Origin: Neodiprion pinetum
Taxonomy: Eukaryota > Arthropoda > Insecta > Hymenoptera > Diprionidae
Direction of reading: 5' to 3'
Length of the DNA: 64,000 nt
Assembly (NCBI RefSeq): GCF_021155775.2
Contig: NC_060236.1
Location: 27,852,238-27,916,237 of the forward strand
Shown here: positions 37,900-50,938 of the stretch, piece by piece
How positions within the stretch are numbered: position 1 is the first letter of the stretch
Layout: each line of letters begins with the position of its first letter
Notes under the pieces: model-generated
Database searches by the model: none
What the model was told of the DNA's origin: nothing
The model's input: only the letters and a program-made list of their open reading frames with translations
Position numbers and translations under genes: made by a program

Positions 37900-38076
37900 A
37901 ATTTAGTAACGTTGGCATGACGAGATATCAGGGAAAAAATCATTATTGCGTAATTTTAAAATGACTTTCACGAAGTTGGTTTACTAAATTTCAGACATTC
38001 CTAGAGTTGCGTAGTAAAGATTTTTCCTCAACATGCATCGTTACAGTAACGATGCTAACTTCATCCTTATCATTGA
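37900..38076 (-). mobile_element. Inverted-repeat element family A, copy 4 (MITE-like)
   Basis: Read on the minus strand it starts GGATGAAGTTAGCATCGTTA, continues CTGTAACGATGCATGTTGAG and CGCAACTCTAGGAATGTCTG, and ends CCAACGTTACTAAATTATA. Opposite orientation to the other three copies, and slightly shorter. Confidence 0.75.
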
Positions 38077-40875
38077 TGATGGTACATAGGTACTGTATAA
38101 TCCCGGTATTCGTAGACGCGTGATTAATTTTCGGCAGTTTCATCGTACTCTTGATTCCATTTTACTTAACCTTCACATTTGCGCTTCTGCATTGATATTG
38201 ATCAATTTCTCCATTTGATTATGTATTTTTGAATATGAAGTTGCCATTCATGCCTTTTTGGATACTTCTGAAACGGTGATCGAGAGGATCGAGAATATTG
38301 CGCGAAGAAAAGAACGTCGGTAAAATCGACTGGCGCTCAATCGATAAATTTTGAAAATTTCCACGGTACTTGAGAGCGTATTAAGGAAAGTCGATTAGGT
38401 AAAGCCGCTTAGTGCTGCAGCAGCAGCACAGGTGAAAAGGTACCATTTGGTACTGTGCAGGGGTCCCGGTATCTGTTTGTTCAAAGGGGTGCGAGGCATA
38501 AGGGCTCGAAGGCTTTGAGTCTTTGGGGGTGAGTGGCTATTTTGTCCGGCAGAAACGGCCGGATCGTTCGCGGGTTGGCCAGGCCGCGTGTCCGTCTGTC
38601 AGTTCGACACCAACACAACTTGACACACACTGCCGTCGAGGTATATATAGAGAACGATCAATAATCTCCTGGGAACATCCCCCTGTGCCCAGTTCTGTAG
38701 CACCTGCGAGGGTTGCGTCAGGTTGACTCATTGTGCCGGTAGTAATTGAACAGGTTCTTTTCAATCGGTTGCTATTTCTCATCCACTTATAAGGTACCAT
38801 CGATTTATCGAAATGAGGATTTCACTACCCCCTTGAACTTTCAGCATGTTCGATCGTTTCCAGGCTTCGTCAAATTTTCGGATTCGTATTTCGATTCGAT
38901 TCTCGGTTCGAGGATCGTTTGGGTAGGAAAAAAAAGCTCATTTTTTCTGGGGTTCAAGCGGCACATCTGGAGTATATGTACCTGCTTGCAAGCACGTCGA
39001 GGTGATCATCGGGGACCTGAGAACTGCTATAGGTCAAACTGACTCGGATACGTGGACGTATTTCACTGGGCTGTGAAGTCCACGTAGGTATATGCATGCA
39101 TACCTCTACAGCCTCTGACGTATTACGTACGCATCACATATACTTAACCGTGCCAATGACGAATCGAATCGTAGGTAGGTACACGACGCAAGCTTCTGGG
39201 AAGTAGATTTGCAACGCGGCAAAGCCGGTCACGAGTTTTACGGTGATTAAAGGGTTGGCGGAATTGATAACGGTGGATGATTCAACCTTATTTTTAATCC
39301 GATCATTTCGAAGAAATTTTTAATTGATGGAAATTTATGACTAAACTATGGCGGGGAATTTCACAAACACGAACGATTGTGATCTGTTGCGAGTCGTTGA
39401 AAAAATATGATTAGATTTGAAATTTTACTACATCTTCATTAATTTTGTAATTTCATTACTTTCATAATAAACCATAGAATAGTTTTGTTTCCATATTCAA
39501 AACCAAATGAACAATTATAATTGTACAACTTTCTTGAGGTAAGGAAATTGAATTGTCTATGACGCAAATTAGGTATATGAAGCAACACCTTGACGGTGAA
39601 AAGTGGGTGCTGATTCTTCCTGAAATTTGGGAATATAGTTGATCCTTGATTCGTCAAAGCAATCCTTATACGAGCTTCGATGACTCGTCTTACCAAATTG
39701 ATGAGAAATCATCGGTATTTTTACAAAATTGTAAATCGATACAAAAGATTTTCGTTTTTATCAGGCGGGGGATGAATTTCAAAATTGTTATTCTACATTT
39801 TCACTTTTCGTGTTCAGTGATTGTTGACTACATATCAACGACTTCTGTTATATAAATTTGCAAAGGTTTCTTACTCTGTACGCCCTTCAGAGCGTAATGG
39901 GTCTGTCTAACCGACCGATAATGGAGATATCGAGGTGATGAGAAAGTGTGCCGGACATTGAGGATGATTACAATTTATTTGTCTACTATATGACCTATTA
40001 GTGCGATAGTGTGGTACCGGCATCGTTGAACACGAATGTGCAACAATTGATCATGCAAATGAATAAGTGGCGTCATTGATGTGCGAGGTTGACGTTGACG
40101 TCAACCGATTAAAAGATCAAGGACCCTTTGGAGCGGAAAGAAATGATCCGATCCCCCCATCGCGTGACGGTCGGTTGATCAAATCTCCCCTTCTTTATCC
40201 TCTCATCGTTAGAAATTGAAAGTAAAAAGTGCACAGCAACGAGCCGAGTAAGGCTGTTAATATGATCGAGTCGATGAAAAATCTAACGACTGTAATTTTC
40301 ATCCGCTCACTCACCTTCGGATAGCGAGCGCGATCTTCGCGGAGCAAAACCAACACCCTCGGTGGTCTGACACACCAGCGGAATACCAAAGATGATCCTC
40401 TGGGTCCAGGATCGATATCTGTAAAGCGCGTAATTCACACGCACCACTTCTTCTTCACCCTCTGGGGGTTTTAATCTATTCTTACTGCTAAGTTTTACTC
40501 TGTGCAGCTTGTTCTCACGCAGACAACGCGATAAGGGCGTTTTGCCTGCAGGCTGCTTATTCGACTCGCGAATACCGCGGCGAGCAACGGAACGACGACA
40601 GCGTTCTACGCTTCTTCTGGTTCACCGCTTCGCGCACCTCAATGAATCGGCGGGCGGCGGTCCCCTTGGGACCAGCGAACCTACCACCTCCTGCCTCCTG
40701 CCTCTCGTCCGGCCGCCATCTTCTTACTTGGCGGCGGTGGCGGCAGGTGTATAGCTACGGTGAATATTGATTGGAATTCTGTCACCCTGTTCGCCGGCGC
40801 TACCTGCAGCACACGCCGCGATCATGTCTCCTCCTCCAGCCTCGACGCAGCTGTACCCGCAGTTTTCCTCCTTTC

Positions 40876-40910
40876 CTTCCTTCCTTCCTTCCTTCCTACC
40901 TTCCTCTCTT
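40876..40910 (+). repeat. CCTT simple repeat
   Basis: A short tandem run of TTCC/CCTT units within a CpG-rich section; a GGTT run follows near 41055-41085. Their open frames on both strands are low-complexity artefacts. Confidence 0.8.
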
Positions 40911-42857
40911 ACTCCGATTCGTTTTTTTCCTTTTTCGTTCCCCCTGTCGCTCTGCCTCTCCTCTTTCTCCTCTTCTTTGCATTCAATTCTCCAGGTAATT
41001 GCTAATTCCACAGTGTCATTGTCATCCGCTATCTAGTCCTCCGATTGACTCCTGGTTGGTTTGTTGGTTGGTTGGTTGGTCAGTTGGTTCGTTCGTAGGT
41101 TGATCTAATACACCTTTGTTACGAGCGGCCGTCGACGCTATGCGGGTACGACGAGGCGTTCACCCTGCCTGCCTACCTCTTGCTTGCTTTGTTATTTTTT
41201 CGTCATATGGGTACATATATACGATCCGACGTAGTTCCGCACAGCATATCTGTACACATGAGTGCGATGCATGTATAATTCTAAATTTGAATATCACGAT
41301 CAGCAACCGACGCTTGTATCTGTATCGAATGTGACATGAGATGGCTTGTAAATTATTGAAACGATTGATTATTTTCTACGCCTATATACCTCACGCTCGG
41401 CGGCGGTGGCGGGGATTTCCCAAGATTGAACCAAAGCGTCTCGCCGCCGATCCATCATTATATTTCGCTAAGTGCAGGGTATTGTTTTCAGTTCATTACG
41501 GTTATTGATACATTTTACGGATTTTTCTAAAAGATATTCTAGTATTTATTTTTCAAGAGGGTCGTTCGGCCATCTCTTTCGAAAAAATTATCAAAATACA
41601 ATGGCATCGAGTATTGAAATAATTTTATTACCATTTTTGACTATTCACTGAAAGAATTTATGTTAGTATTTAAGCATCGGCAAACTGAAGCATTTTTTTA
41701 TGGCACTGAAGTTCTTTGTTTAGTTCCGAACTGACCACCAGGCTATGCATTATTCTCACTGATGAGAACCAACAGTATTTTGATCATAAATCAGTGTGAC
41801 GGAATTCTGAAAATTTTTAGAGAGCTGTTGATTTTTACACAGTAAATGAGAAGTATCGATTTGATTTTTGAAAACAAAAACCTAGCGATAAATATCTGTG
41901 GTTTGCAGGTACATTTTTGAAATGTTTAGAAAGCTCATATAGGATTTTAATGTTTCATTTAAAAATCAAAATCCGATTGTGTGGATGGTGTTTTAGGTTA
42001 GAAACTGAAATTAAAAACAAGTTCGTGTTCGAAAACTGGTACTTAGTTCGCTAATATTTAATATAGAAATATTCCAGTTTCTAGTGCGTGTCGTGTGAAG
42101 GCGATAGTACTTTTCGAAATTTAGGAATGTATTATCCATGTAATTATTCAACTCGTGTGTAGTTCTGAATCAATTATTATTATTATCATCATTCATTATT
42201 TATTATTCTTACAGTACAGTATTTTAACGTTGGTATAAGCTTGTTCCTAATAAAATCGCCAGAACGAGCAATTAGGTACTTTGTACTGTTTTGGCGAACT
42301 ATTTCCAAGTCATATGCATATATAAAACATGGAATTAAAACATTAAACAATATATACAATTCACAACAATTTTCTTTTCGTGTATTTCTTTTTTTTTTAC
42401 TATTTAATTTTTACTCTCCGTTTTTTTTTTACGTTTTTCTCGTCTTCTTTTTCGGTGATTGAAATTCGTAATATTACAAGAACTACGGATCGTTCTGGAG
42501 ATGATATCTAATATATGTTTATTTTTACTTTATGTAAGAGGTACGCCACAGCTGTGTTTTGCGACAGTTCATTTTTCTGTTTGTTTCTCTCAAGATTCGT
42601 AGGAAATTATTTTCTATTATATGAATTATCTCCGCGATTGTTTTCCTCTTTTTTTTTCTTTCTCTACATATTAGATACAATTGAATGTCGTTCATTACCT
42701 CCTACTCGCTACGGAGTATCCTTGTTTCAAAAGTCCTTCATCAGGAGGGGCCTTTCCGTAATAAAATTATATTCCAAGGGGAACATAGTATATCTTCTAC
42801 GTTACTTTTACGGAGGAGGTCCATGGAATGCATTTCTTTTCATACAATTTTTTTTTC

Positions 42858-45800
42858 TTAAGGCTGATTCGTGGTGAACGGCGTCACTCCATTGTTAGCC
42901 ATACTGTCCAACACTCCGCTGACGTACGCGGCCACGTCTATTTTCGCTTCTTCACCTTTCCTTATGAACGGATGTTCCAAAAGTTTGTTGTATTTTGGAC
43001 GCTGCGTCTCTTCCTTGATCAAACTGCAAGCAAAAACGGTAAAACAATTTAGAATCTATCTCCAACCCAACATCCTTCATGATCGCAAAGATTCAGCTAA
43101 TTCTTAATTCGATTGAAGAAGTCGCGTTTTAGTCATTACCATGTGTTTACGAAATTGACAAAATCCATTGTGAAACGATTTCCATTCTCGTTGGGTGACA
43201 AACGCGGCGGGTCTCCTTGTACCACCTGATATAGTTGTTCGAATACCGAATTCCATTTTGGATATGGAAAATACCCAGTCGCTACTTCCATCAGCGTTAT
43301 GCCCAAAGACCATACGTCACTCCTGACGTCATATCCTCTTGCTCGTTGGGGATCTATCCTTTCGGGCTGTAAAATTTTTCTTTTTCATTACGTGGCAAAA
43401 TTGGAAAAAGTAGATAATAAACTCAATGAAATTTCACACTTTTTTTAGTCTAGTACTTCCATTGATTTTAGATTAATATCTCTGCTGATTACAATTACGG
43501 TAAAATCGATCGTTTGCGAAAATGCTTTGAACTTACATTTGTACTTGGATCAAAGTTAGTATTTCTTTAGTTATTACTCACAGCCATATAAGGCCTGCAT
43601 CCGGCGTCTCGTGTTCGGGCAATTGAATCGACCAGTTGTCCAGAAATGCCAAAATCGCACAGCTTGATGTTACCGCGACGGTCGAGAAGTATGTTGCTTG
43701 GCTTAACATCACGGTGAATAATTTTGAGCTTCTCCTTAAGATAATTTAATGCCTTAACTGTAGCTACTGTGATTTTTCCCAGTATACTTTCAGGTATCCT
43801 CTCGTTTAATCTCTCATATATAAATTTGTAGAATTTGTCTAAAGACGTGTCCATCAGTTCCATACAAATCCAACAGTCTCCCTGTGCAAGAAAAGAAGAG
43901 GAACCGTTGTAGCATCACTTTGGTTACAAATGTTACAACAGAATGAGGTCAAAGATATAACTTCAAGATGCAGGTATTATACAACTCGACCAACTCAAAA
44001 TGTTGGATGAAGGGCTAGAATACCGTTCTTTTTTTTTTCTACTTGATGGTTGCGAAATTTTCTATTAGCAAAAATTCTACATGTGAATATGTGAAACGAA
44101 AAATTATTCACCTCTTTAAATAAAGCTCCATAAAATTGCACGATGCAGGGACACTCGTTGGATTTCATAACAACTTCCAAATCCATTAAAAGTTGTTTCT
44201 GTTCTCTTTCATCCACTGTTGAGCGAATCCTCTATATAATGGAAAATAAAAAAATTGCATTCATAAGGAATCGTGATGAGTTTGCGCAATATGTTTTGGT
44301 CTGAACTATTATTGGAAAGGATTTTTCATTGAAAATCAAGGTAAGTTATGGTGGAACACATAAATATATATCATCATTAATAAGACTCGAATGTTCTACG
44401 TTGAAGAGTATTTACGAAAATTTTTGTAGAAATACTTTTATTATTTAATTAATTATGATTCGTGACGAAAATTGTTTTTACATAATTACGAAACCTCTGG
44501 TCAAAGGGAAATTATTCTTCTCACCTTCACAGCCATGACGGTATTGCTTATCCTATGTATCATCTTATTTACAGTGCCAAATCCTCCGCGCCCGATCTCT
44601 CCCAAGTCTTGTAAATCCTCGCTGGTAAAATCATATATCGTGTCAGGAGATAACTGAAGTTTTCCCGTGCTCTGCATTGATTGACACATCCGTAATTTCT
44701 CCCTGGAATAATACCTCATATGCACAGAATTACTGCAGTATGAACATCGTCGTTACTTAATTCAGTATAATATATAATCATCTCGCATTCAAGCTTATTA
44801 CCTTGCTTTATCTGGGAGAAATTCTTGTTGCGCCGCTGGCCGAGGCCTAATCGGCAACTTTGGCAGAGGTAAGGGCAAGCTAGGGCGAGACGACCTATTA
44901 TTCATAGTAATGTCATTTAGAACTCAGTTTCTCATGCCTTTCTAAAGAATTTCGTTGTTGGTGGAAATCCGGTTGATTGTAAAATTGGGGTATTTATACA
45001 TTACTACGTTCGTTAAACCTAATACCTCGAAATTCCTTGTAAATGTTCCCGAACCAAAAATTTATTCTCTCCATACACGATTGTACTAATATTTATTTAG
45101 AATATACAATTTGCTTGGCAGAATATGATTCGGAAGAACAGCTCTTGGAGTTGGTAAGGAATATTTTTACACATTATTCCACATTAAATTGTAGAGAAGG
45201 AAAAAGTGTTATTGTTTTGTGAGACCGTTGTTTACTTACGGCAATGGTGGGCATGATGACATACTGGTGGAATTGGAGTGGGTCGAGTTTGTGGAATTTG
45301 AAAAGGTTAGGCTACCAGATCCCAGATTCATCTTCAACGCCTGTCTTTTCTCTGTTGAATTCAACAAACAAATAAATTAAGGTAATGCGAAAATATGCTT
45401 AATGACAATAACAAATCAATTCAAAGGATGAATGAAACAAGAACCCAAGTTGATAAGAGACACGAATACAAACTCTGCCAGTTATTAACACAAAGAATGC
45501 CAAAGATAAGATAAAGATTTTAAAAATCCTAAAACTGAGAAACGCACTCCTTCAATTAACATCAAATGATGAAAGTCTTGTACGTAAGTAGGGAGATTTC
45601 AAAATATATTGTCATATGCCGTTACTGATCCACCACATTCACACCACATTCGAGTATTAAATTTTACATCGCAATAACTTGCTACATTTTTTCAATTTTC
45701 CTCTCATCTCTTGTTATGGATAAATCAGGTACTTGATCCATTGATCCATCAGCTGAATTAATTATTGATGGAGTGAAATCTAATCAGGTACCTGACACTT

Positions 45801-46577
45801 CATTCTGAATATCGCTATTGGACAGAAAATCCAAACGTGGAAAGAAGTTTCTGCCGGTTCCTGAAATGTTAGATAGACTTAAGAAAACAATTGTTGTTAA
45901 TAAAAATTATTCACGGACGTTATGTCTGAGGTAGAACTCAGTGTGGTTAACGTTGCTAACCGCAGACATTTGTCTATGTTAAACTAACGACGATAATAAC
46001 AACAACACTGACTATTACCGTATATCATTAAAGACGTCACAAAGTTGAATTATAAAATGTGCGTGTTCATTAATACGCTAGTTTTTCGATTGCGGGGAAA
46101 TGTCAAAACGCGTCAAAGACAGACGGATGCGAGAAAGAGAGGTAAGAAGGCAGGGGATAGGTGCATGTTTGTTGGGGATCGCGGATCCCGCTGATAAGAC
46201 AATCCGTAGGCAACAACGTAGGTAGATTCGTCGTAAATCGTATAAAACATGCAAACGAAGGCGGTTAACGAGCAAGCGACGTTTCTGCAGACGATAAATA
46301 ACAACTGGGTTGAATGAAATATCGGTTAGACCGATTGTTACGGGTTAGTCGAAACAGACGACTAACGATGTGACTGACGACTACCTGCATTTGCAACGAC
46401 ACGAGGACGGGGCATAGAACGAGTAGAGAACGGATTTGGAAGACAATTTTCCGTGGTAATAGATGCGGTGAAGATGAAGAAAGCGATGGGCAACACGTAT
46501 AACGAGTCAATGAACGAGCGAAGGAAGGACGAACCTTGGTTTATTTGATGCGAAGAGTTTCCTTGATTCTCTGCCAT
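42858..46577 (-). CDS. Mkk4: Dual-specificity MAP kinase kinase 4 (MKK4/SEK1)
   Basis: Nine exons on the minus strand: 46535-46577, 45792-45860, 45240-45351, 44802-44894, 44525-44702, 44112-44231, 43582-43881, 43140-43366, 42858-43023 (TAA); 435 residues, all phases consistent. Near residue 40 is a JNK/p38 docking motif, KRQALKMNL. The kinase domain shows the glycine loop GEIGRGGFGTV, VAIK-lysine MAVKRI, catalytic HRDVKPSNILL, DFGISGQL, and the activation loop SIARTRDAGCRPYMAPE with the Ser and Thr phosphorylated by MAP3Ks. RSDVWSLGITLMEVATG and HPFI follow, and the C-terminal tail fits a DVD-type MAP3K docking site. It phosphorylates JNK and p38 in stress and developmental signalling. The SIART loop and N-terminal docking site favour MKK4 over MKK7 or MKK3/6. 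The start codon lies in a 43-bp coding first exon. Confidence 0.95.
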
Positions 46578-47637
46578 TTTGATAATTGTGGTGTTTTTAA
46601 CGTCCCGTTTGGGTGCGGAAAATTCGTTTCTCCGCCGTATCTTCGATATAAACACAGATACGAAATTAATCCAACACCACCACTTGTCAAGGCTCTCCTT
46701 CGATACAACGGGTTTAGGAGACCTTTTCACACGAACTTATCAATCTAACGGCGAACGTTGTTTTCAATGTACGAATCATTTGGGGGGTTATTTAACGTGT
46801 CGTTTTTTTTCCTCTCTCTCTCACTCCCTCTCTACCACTCTATCTATTTTATCAACGAATAACGATTTCAACGTTTTATTTGTTAACACGTATCGTTTAT
46901 TTTCATTTCACTCCTCTGTTTTCCTCCTTTCTTTTCTTCCTTCTTTTTCTCGTCAACGCGATTGCTCCCAGGCGGGTTCCTCGAAACCACTACTACTTAC
47001 TTTTCTATACCGTAAGTTGTGCTGGTTCATACCAATCGTACGATCAAACACCAGTTGGCCTCCCATTGGCTGAGACACCCCGTACACTTGCCCGCAGTAA
47101 TTCCGAGATGGCTAATTTTTCGGACAAGTCTGTTACGTTGGCAATCTAGAGAGGCTGGAAAACAGAATTCGTCATTATGTCATGTTAGGTGGCCGCGACA
47201 CAATACTTTGAAAAGGGCTGATACTTTGATTCAAATTCGATTGAATCGTGAAATAAATGATTGACGTACTATAATTATGGACGCATCTCGTAAAATACGA
47301 ATAAGTAATTGTATTTTACCGGATTGTAAAGCTGAATTCATAAATAATAGTATTTTCCATGTTGGAACACGTCAATTATTTATCTCACGTTTCAATCAAA
47401 TTTGAATCAGAGTTTCAGCCCTTTTCAAAGTTTTGGCTCCCGGCCACTATCAAGGCGCTGTGGACACCTAACTTGACGAATATATATCATATGCTATGGT
47501 AGCTAGGTTGACAGTTTACACTTTACCGGCGGTGTTGCTGCGGGTTCATTCTGCATTACCAATATAACCAACTTATCCAAAAGATTAGCAGTTTCAGAAT
47601 TATTGTGAATAAGTGTACCAACAGTAAGCCAACGAAA
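46578..47637. promoter_or_regulatory. Divergent MKK4 / uS7m intergenic region
   Basis: The MKK4 start on the minus strand and the uS7m start on the plus strand are 1.06 kb apart and head to head. The MKK4 side has pyrimidine-rich tracts (46.80-46.95 kb) and an ATTGG word near 47070. The uS7m side is interrupted by an inverted-repeat element ending about 160 bp before the uS7m ATG. A shared promoter is plausible but not shown. Confidence 0.4.
47179..47477. mobile_element. Inverted-repeat element, about 300 bp
   Basis: Arms of about 95 bp. Left: GTCATGTTAGGTGGCC, then CTTTGAAAAGGGCTGA, GATTCAAATTCGATTGAA, GTGAAATAAATGATTGAC. Right, read on the minus strand: GTCAAGTTAGGTGTCC, CTTTGAAAAGGGCTGA, GATTCAAATTTGATTGAA, GTGAGATAAATAATTGAC. 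Non-coding and MITE-like. A related single arm lies at 19.9 kb. Confidence 0.7.
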
Positions 47638-49799
47638 ATGGCCGCACTTAAAATGTTTCACAGCAGACAATTCGCGGCTGCTACCGTTCGATCTTTATTA
47701 TCAATAAACAGGTGCGTCTTGTCAATTTGGGTATAATTTTTTGGTTGTATATATTCTATGGATTTTTTCCATGTCCATTTTTACTATAAGTCTTATAAGT
47801 CTACAGAATCATCTTCATTCTTGTCATCAATCGTATAACCTCAAAAGCACCGGGATGTGAGAAAAAAAGTTTGATATTTATTTTGAAGAGTTGTAATTCA
47901 ATGTTGACGAAAGAAATTCTCCTCGATATATGAAGCTGAAGCTAGTAACCAAAGTTAGCACACAAATCTGTTAAACTTTTTGGAAATCAAAAAAAGCAGT
48001 TCAGTTTTATCCTCATATTTCTCTTTTTCAAACGTATTGGAGGTTTAAGGTATTTTACAAAATTTTGATTTTCAGACTTGGCTTCACGTTATTCAAATAA
48101 ATATTAGAACTTTAATGCTGGCTTCAGTCTTGTCCTTGAAATGGGAATTGAAAATCTTTTTCATAAATATTCTTCGATGTCTTATAACATTCAAGGACCA
48201 GTTATCAAGCGCATTCTATTATTTTTTTGATCGTGTGGTATTATCGGAATGCAAATCAAATTTTGTCGTTTTGTATCAATGAATTTAACTGATTGTAAAA
48301 CATTATTTAGAAAAAAATGAAGTGTACATTTTTAAAAAGCTGGAGAACATGAGGAATTAAAAATATCATTTTTTAGATTCACTTTATTCAAAGAATTCTA
48401 ATACACTTCAAATGTTTTTAAATATTTCCAACTCCAGTTTACCATTTTTACTTATTATAGATGGAGCGAAATCAACATCAAGAAAAATGACTACAGCGTT
48501 TATCCGCCATACTATGTTAGACCGGTTTATAAAAAGGAGCAGCAAGCTGCTCTCAAAGGAACTGAAGAGGCCGAACACCTAGCACATGCGCCGATTAAAG
48601 CAGCTAGAAACAATGAGACAAGTTCAGTTTTCCATGATGAGTTTCTAAGGTTGTGTGTTAATTTTTTATCCATCTCATCAATATAAGAGTTGAAAAAATT
48701 CACAATGTTTATATGAATGCAAATAAGGCAGTCTATTGAAATTCTGTGTCTCGATAGAATTGACAGTAAAAAAAAAACTTGTGGACAACTCCGAAAAATG
48801 AATGATTTTTTAAAATAATCAATCATGATCGCAATTTTTTCTTTATAATTTTGGTAGTATAAATTATCTATGAATTTATATGTACCGAAGAGATAAAAAG
48901 GCCTCTGCATAATTATAGTTTAAACATGCCTTCATTTTATGCAGACAATTTACCAACTACATTATGAAAAAGGGGAACAAGATATTGGCACGTAGATTAC
49001 TGGAAAAATCATTAGAGAATGTGAAGAGGATACAGTTGGAACGATACCACAAAGCAGAGCCTCAAGATAAAGTAGGCATGGAACTAGATCCAAAAATAAT
49101 CATGCACAAGGCTATTGCAAATTGTAAACCACTACTCAAACTGGAACGAATTAAAAGAGGTGGAGCCACATATCAGGTATATTAAATTCAGTTATCGCTG
49201 GATAAAATGTTTGAAATCCTAACTGGTTTCATTATATTTGACTAGGCTCGTGTATTTAAAAAGAAAAAACTTAAACCTTATGATCATTATTCTGGAATGT
49301 TGAACATGAAATTTGTGGATTTGGTTCCTTTTTTCACTTAGTACTTGATGAAACTATGCGAGTTTTAGTTATAAATAGCTTAATCCAAGTCGTAGAGTTT
49401 TTGGCTACATTTGCCACTTCTTTTGAATATTCAACATTTTTCTTTAAAATGTTTATTGAACCTGAATTATTCGTTTCCTAACCCCTCAAGGTTCCAATAC
49501 CAGTAACGGATAAAAATGCACAGTGGGTTGCTTCAAAGTGGATGCTTGAAGCTGCTAGAGACAAGGAAAGTAACGCGCATTTACCGGAAAAATTAGCATA
49601 TGAACTTCTTGATGCATTTAATAATCAGGTTCTTATTCTTTTTTCAATCATTTCTAAGCCATCAAACCATTGCTTTCAGTTTCTCTCACACCTGTGACAA
49701 AGAATGGTCTGATTTTAGGGACGTGTTATCAAGAGGAAACAGGATTTACACAAGCAATGCGAAGCAAATCGAGCCTATGCTCATTACAGATGGAGCTAA
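47638..49799 (+). CDS. mRpS7: Mitochondrial small-subunit ribosomal protein uS7m (mRpS7)
   Basis: Five exons: 47638-47711, 48461-48649, 48945-49176, 49491-49628, 49719-49799 (TAA); 237 residues, typical for mitochondrial S7. The N-terminus (residues 1-25) is rich in Arg, Ala and Ser with no acidic residues, fitting a mitochondrial targeting sequence. The body has the S7 signature region FTNYIMKKGNKILARRLLEK, then MHKAIANCKPLLKLERIKRGG, QVPIPVTDKNAQWVASKWML, and the basic C-terminus GRVIKRKQDLHKQCEANRAY. S7 nucleates the 3' major domain of small-subunit rRNA. All introns are phase-consistent. An AATAAA signal at 49858-49863 closes the gene 60 bp after the stop. It converges with the next mitochondrial gene, stop to stop about 257 bp. 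Confidence 0.95.
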
Positions 49800-49857
49800 A
49801 TATTGACCATGTTAATTCCCTTCATCGTCAAGCTATTGTAAATTTTTAAACCCATAA

Positions 49858-49863
49858 AATAAA
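49858..49863 (+). terminator. Polyadenylation signal of mRpS7
   Basis: AATAAA about 60 bp downstream of the stop codon. The convergent gene has its own signal (TTTATT on the plus strand) at 50006-50011, so the two 3' ends are about 140 bp apart. Confidence 0.6.
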
Positions 49864-50056
49864 TAATGTCATTCACATACGAGATATATATTGATTACGT
49901 TTTCTAATCACTGATGATATCTTTTGGGAATACACAATTGAAAATGATCACGTCAAGGATCAGCTAATTGACTGAATACATGTATATGACATTTGGCAAA
50001 AAATATTTATTTATTCTACACACATTTTAAATACTTAGGAATACTTATTTTTAATT

Positions 50057-50804
50057 CTAACTTTTCTTCGCTAGAGCATTATCACCAAATATTAGTTTAA
50101 ATTTAGCAGGGTCTTCAATAATTGCATATTTCAAATTGAATTTGAGAGTATCCTTTGTAGAGTAACGTTGCAAGCTGTAATAAGGCAGGATGGGATTGGT
50201 AGATATCTCACTCAGAGGCAAAATATCATTTATATCCACCTCAATGTCGACTTTGGTTCCCCAAGTATTTGCATATGAAATTTTTACAGTTTTTTGATCA
50301 TCCATTAAGTACATCATCCCAACTCGATTTTGACCAAGGAAACCAATCATAAAAAATCCCAAACACCACATGATTCCTAGATAAAATATACATTATTGTT
50401 GTACAAAATATATTCCAAAGCATGGAAAAGCGAGAGCCATAATGTAAGAATTGAAAAAACTGTGCACATTGCGTTGAACTGTTACACTAAAGGAAACGAA
50501 GAAAAACAAAACCCAAGAAATTACCAGTTACTGCAAACACGACGGCAGTCTCCGTAGTGATGATATCTGAAATGGCAAGAACCACTGTACCAGGTATACC
50601 AGTAGCGGTTGCAATTGTTTGATACAACTTTAACCTGTTAACGATACTGGAAAGCCGTATCAACGGGTACTTGTAAATTAACTGATAATCGTGAAAACGA
50701 GTCAATGTGTTTGACTGAAAACGTACGGGTTGACTGATTTTAGCTATACAAGAAGTCACGCTCCTCAATTTATTGTATGCACCCAGTCTCAGAATGAAAA
50801 TCAT
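50057..50804 (-). CDS. TMEM186: TMEM186-like mitochondrial inner-membrane protein
   Basis: Two exons on the minus strand, 50525-50804 and 50057-50376 (TAG); 199 residues. The N-terminus is basic and Ser-rich as in mitochondrial presequences. The block IYKYPLIRLSSIVNRLKLYQT matches the TMEM186 pattern (YRFPxIRxxxxLxRLKLxQT) minus its last residues. Two hydrophobic segments follow, around GIPGTVVLAI and, across the intron, ETAVVFAVTG plus IMWCLGFFMIGFL. Then come VGMMYLMDDQKTVKISY, WGTKVD, LQRYSTKDTLKFNLKYA and a basic C-terminus. In vertebrates TMEM186 belongs to the MCIA complex that assembles complex I. Identification is from memory of the family pattern; TMEM70 was considered and fits less well. 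A TTAGG-type run lies about 140 bp upstream. Confidence 0.82.
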
Positions 50805-50938
50805 TTTTAGTAATTGTTTAACTGCTAACGTTTGATTTTGTCACTCATTAATTTAGCAATTTCGGTTCAGCTTATGCAATCAAACGTATCATTGTTATCT
50901 TGGATACATTTTCTCCTGCAACAAACTATTCGACCCGG

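Larger units (their letters stand above)
35566..42857. other. Long gene-poor stretch
   Basis: No supported exon in about 7 kb. Contents: two family A inverted-repeat elements (35984-36197 and 37900-38076); a CpG-rich section at about 35.57-35.88 kb adjoining the FoxJ1 promoter; another mixed GC-rich section at about 38.4-39.2 kb; and a CpG-rich section at 40.5-41.2 kb with CCTT and GGTT simple repeats. Open frames are short and domain-free. It could contain enhancers or untranslated first exons of distant genes, but nothing shows this directly. Confidence 0.5.

Noticed and set aside
40724..41036. Overlapping open frames on both strands
   Set aside because: Created by CCTT/GGAA simple repeats.
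46362..46730. 122-codon minus-strand frame covering the MKK4 first exon
   Set aside because: The MKK4 exon 46535-46577 is read in this frame only up to its donor; the rest is intron and upstream sequence.
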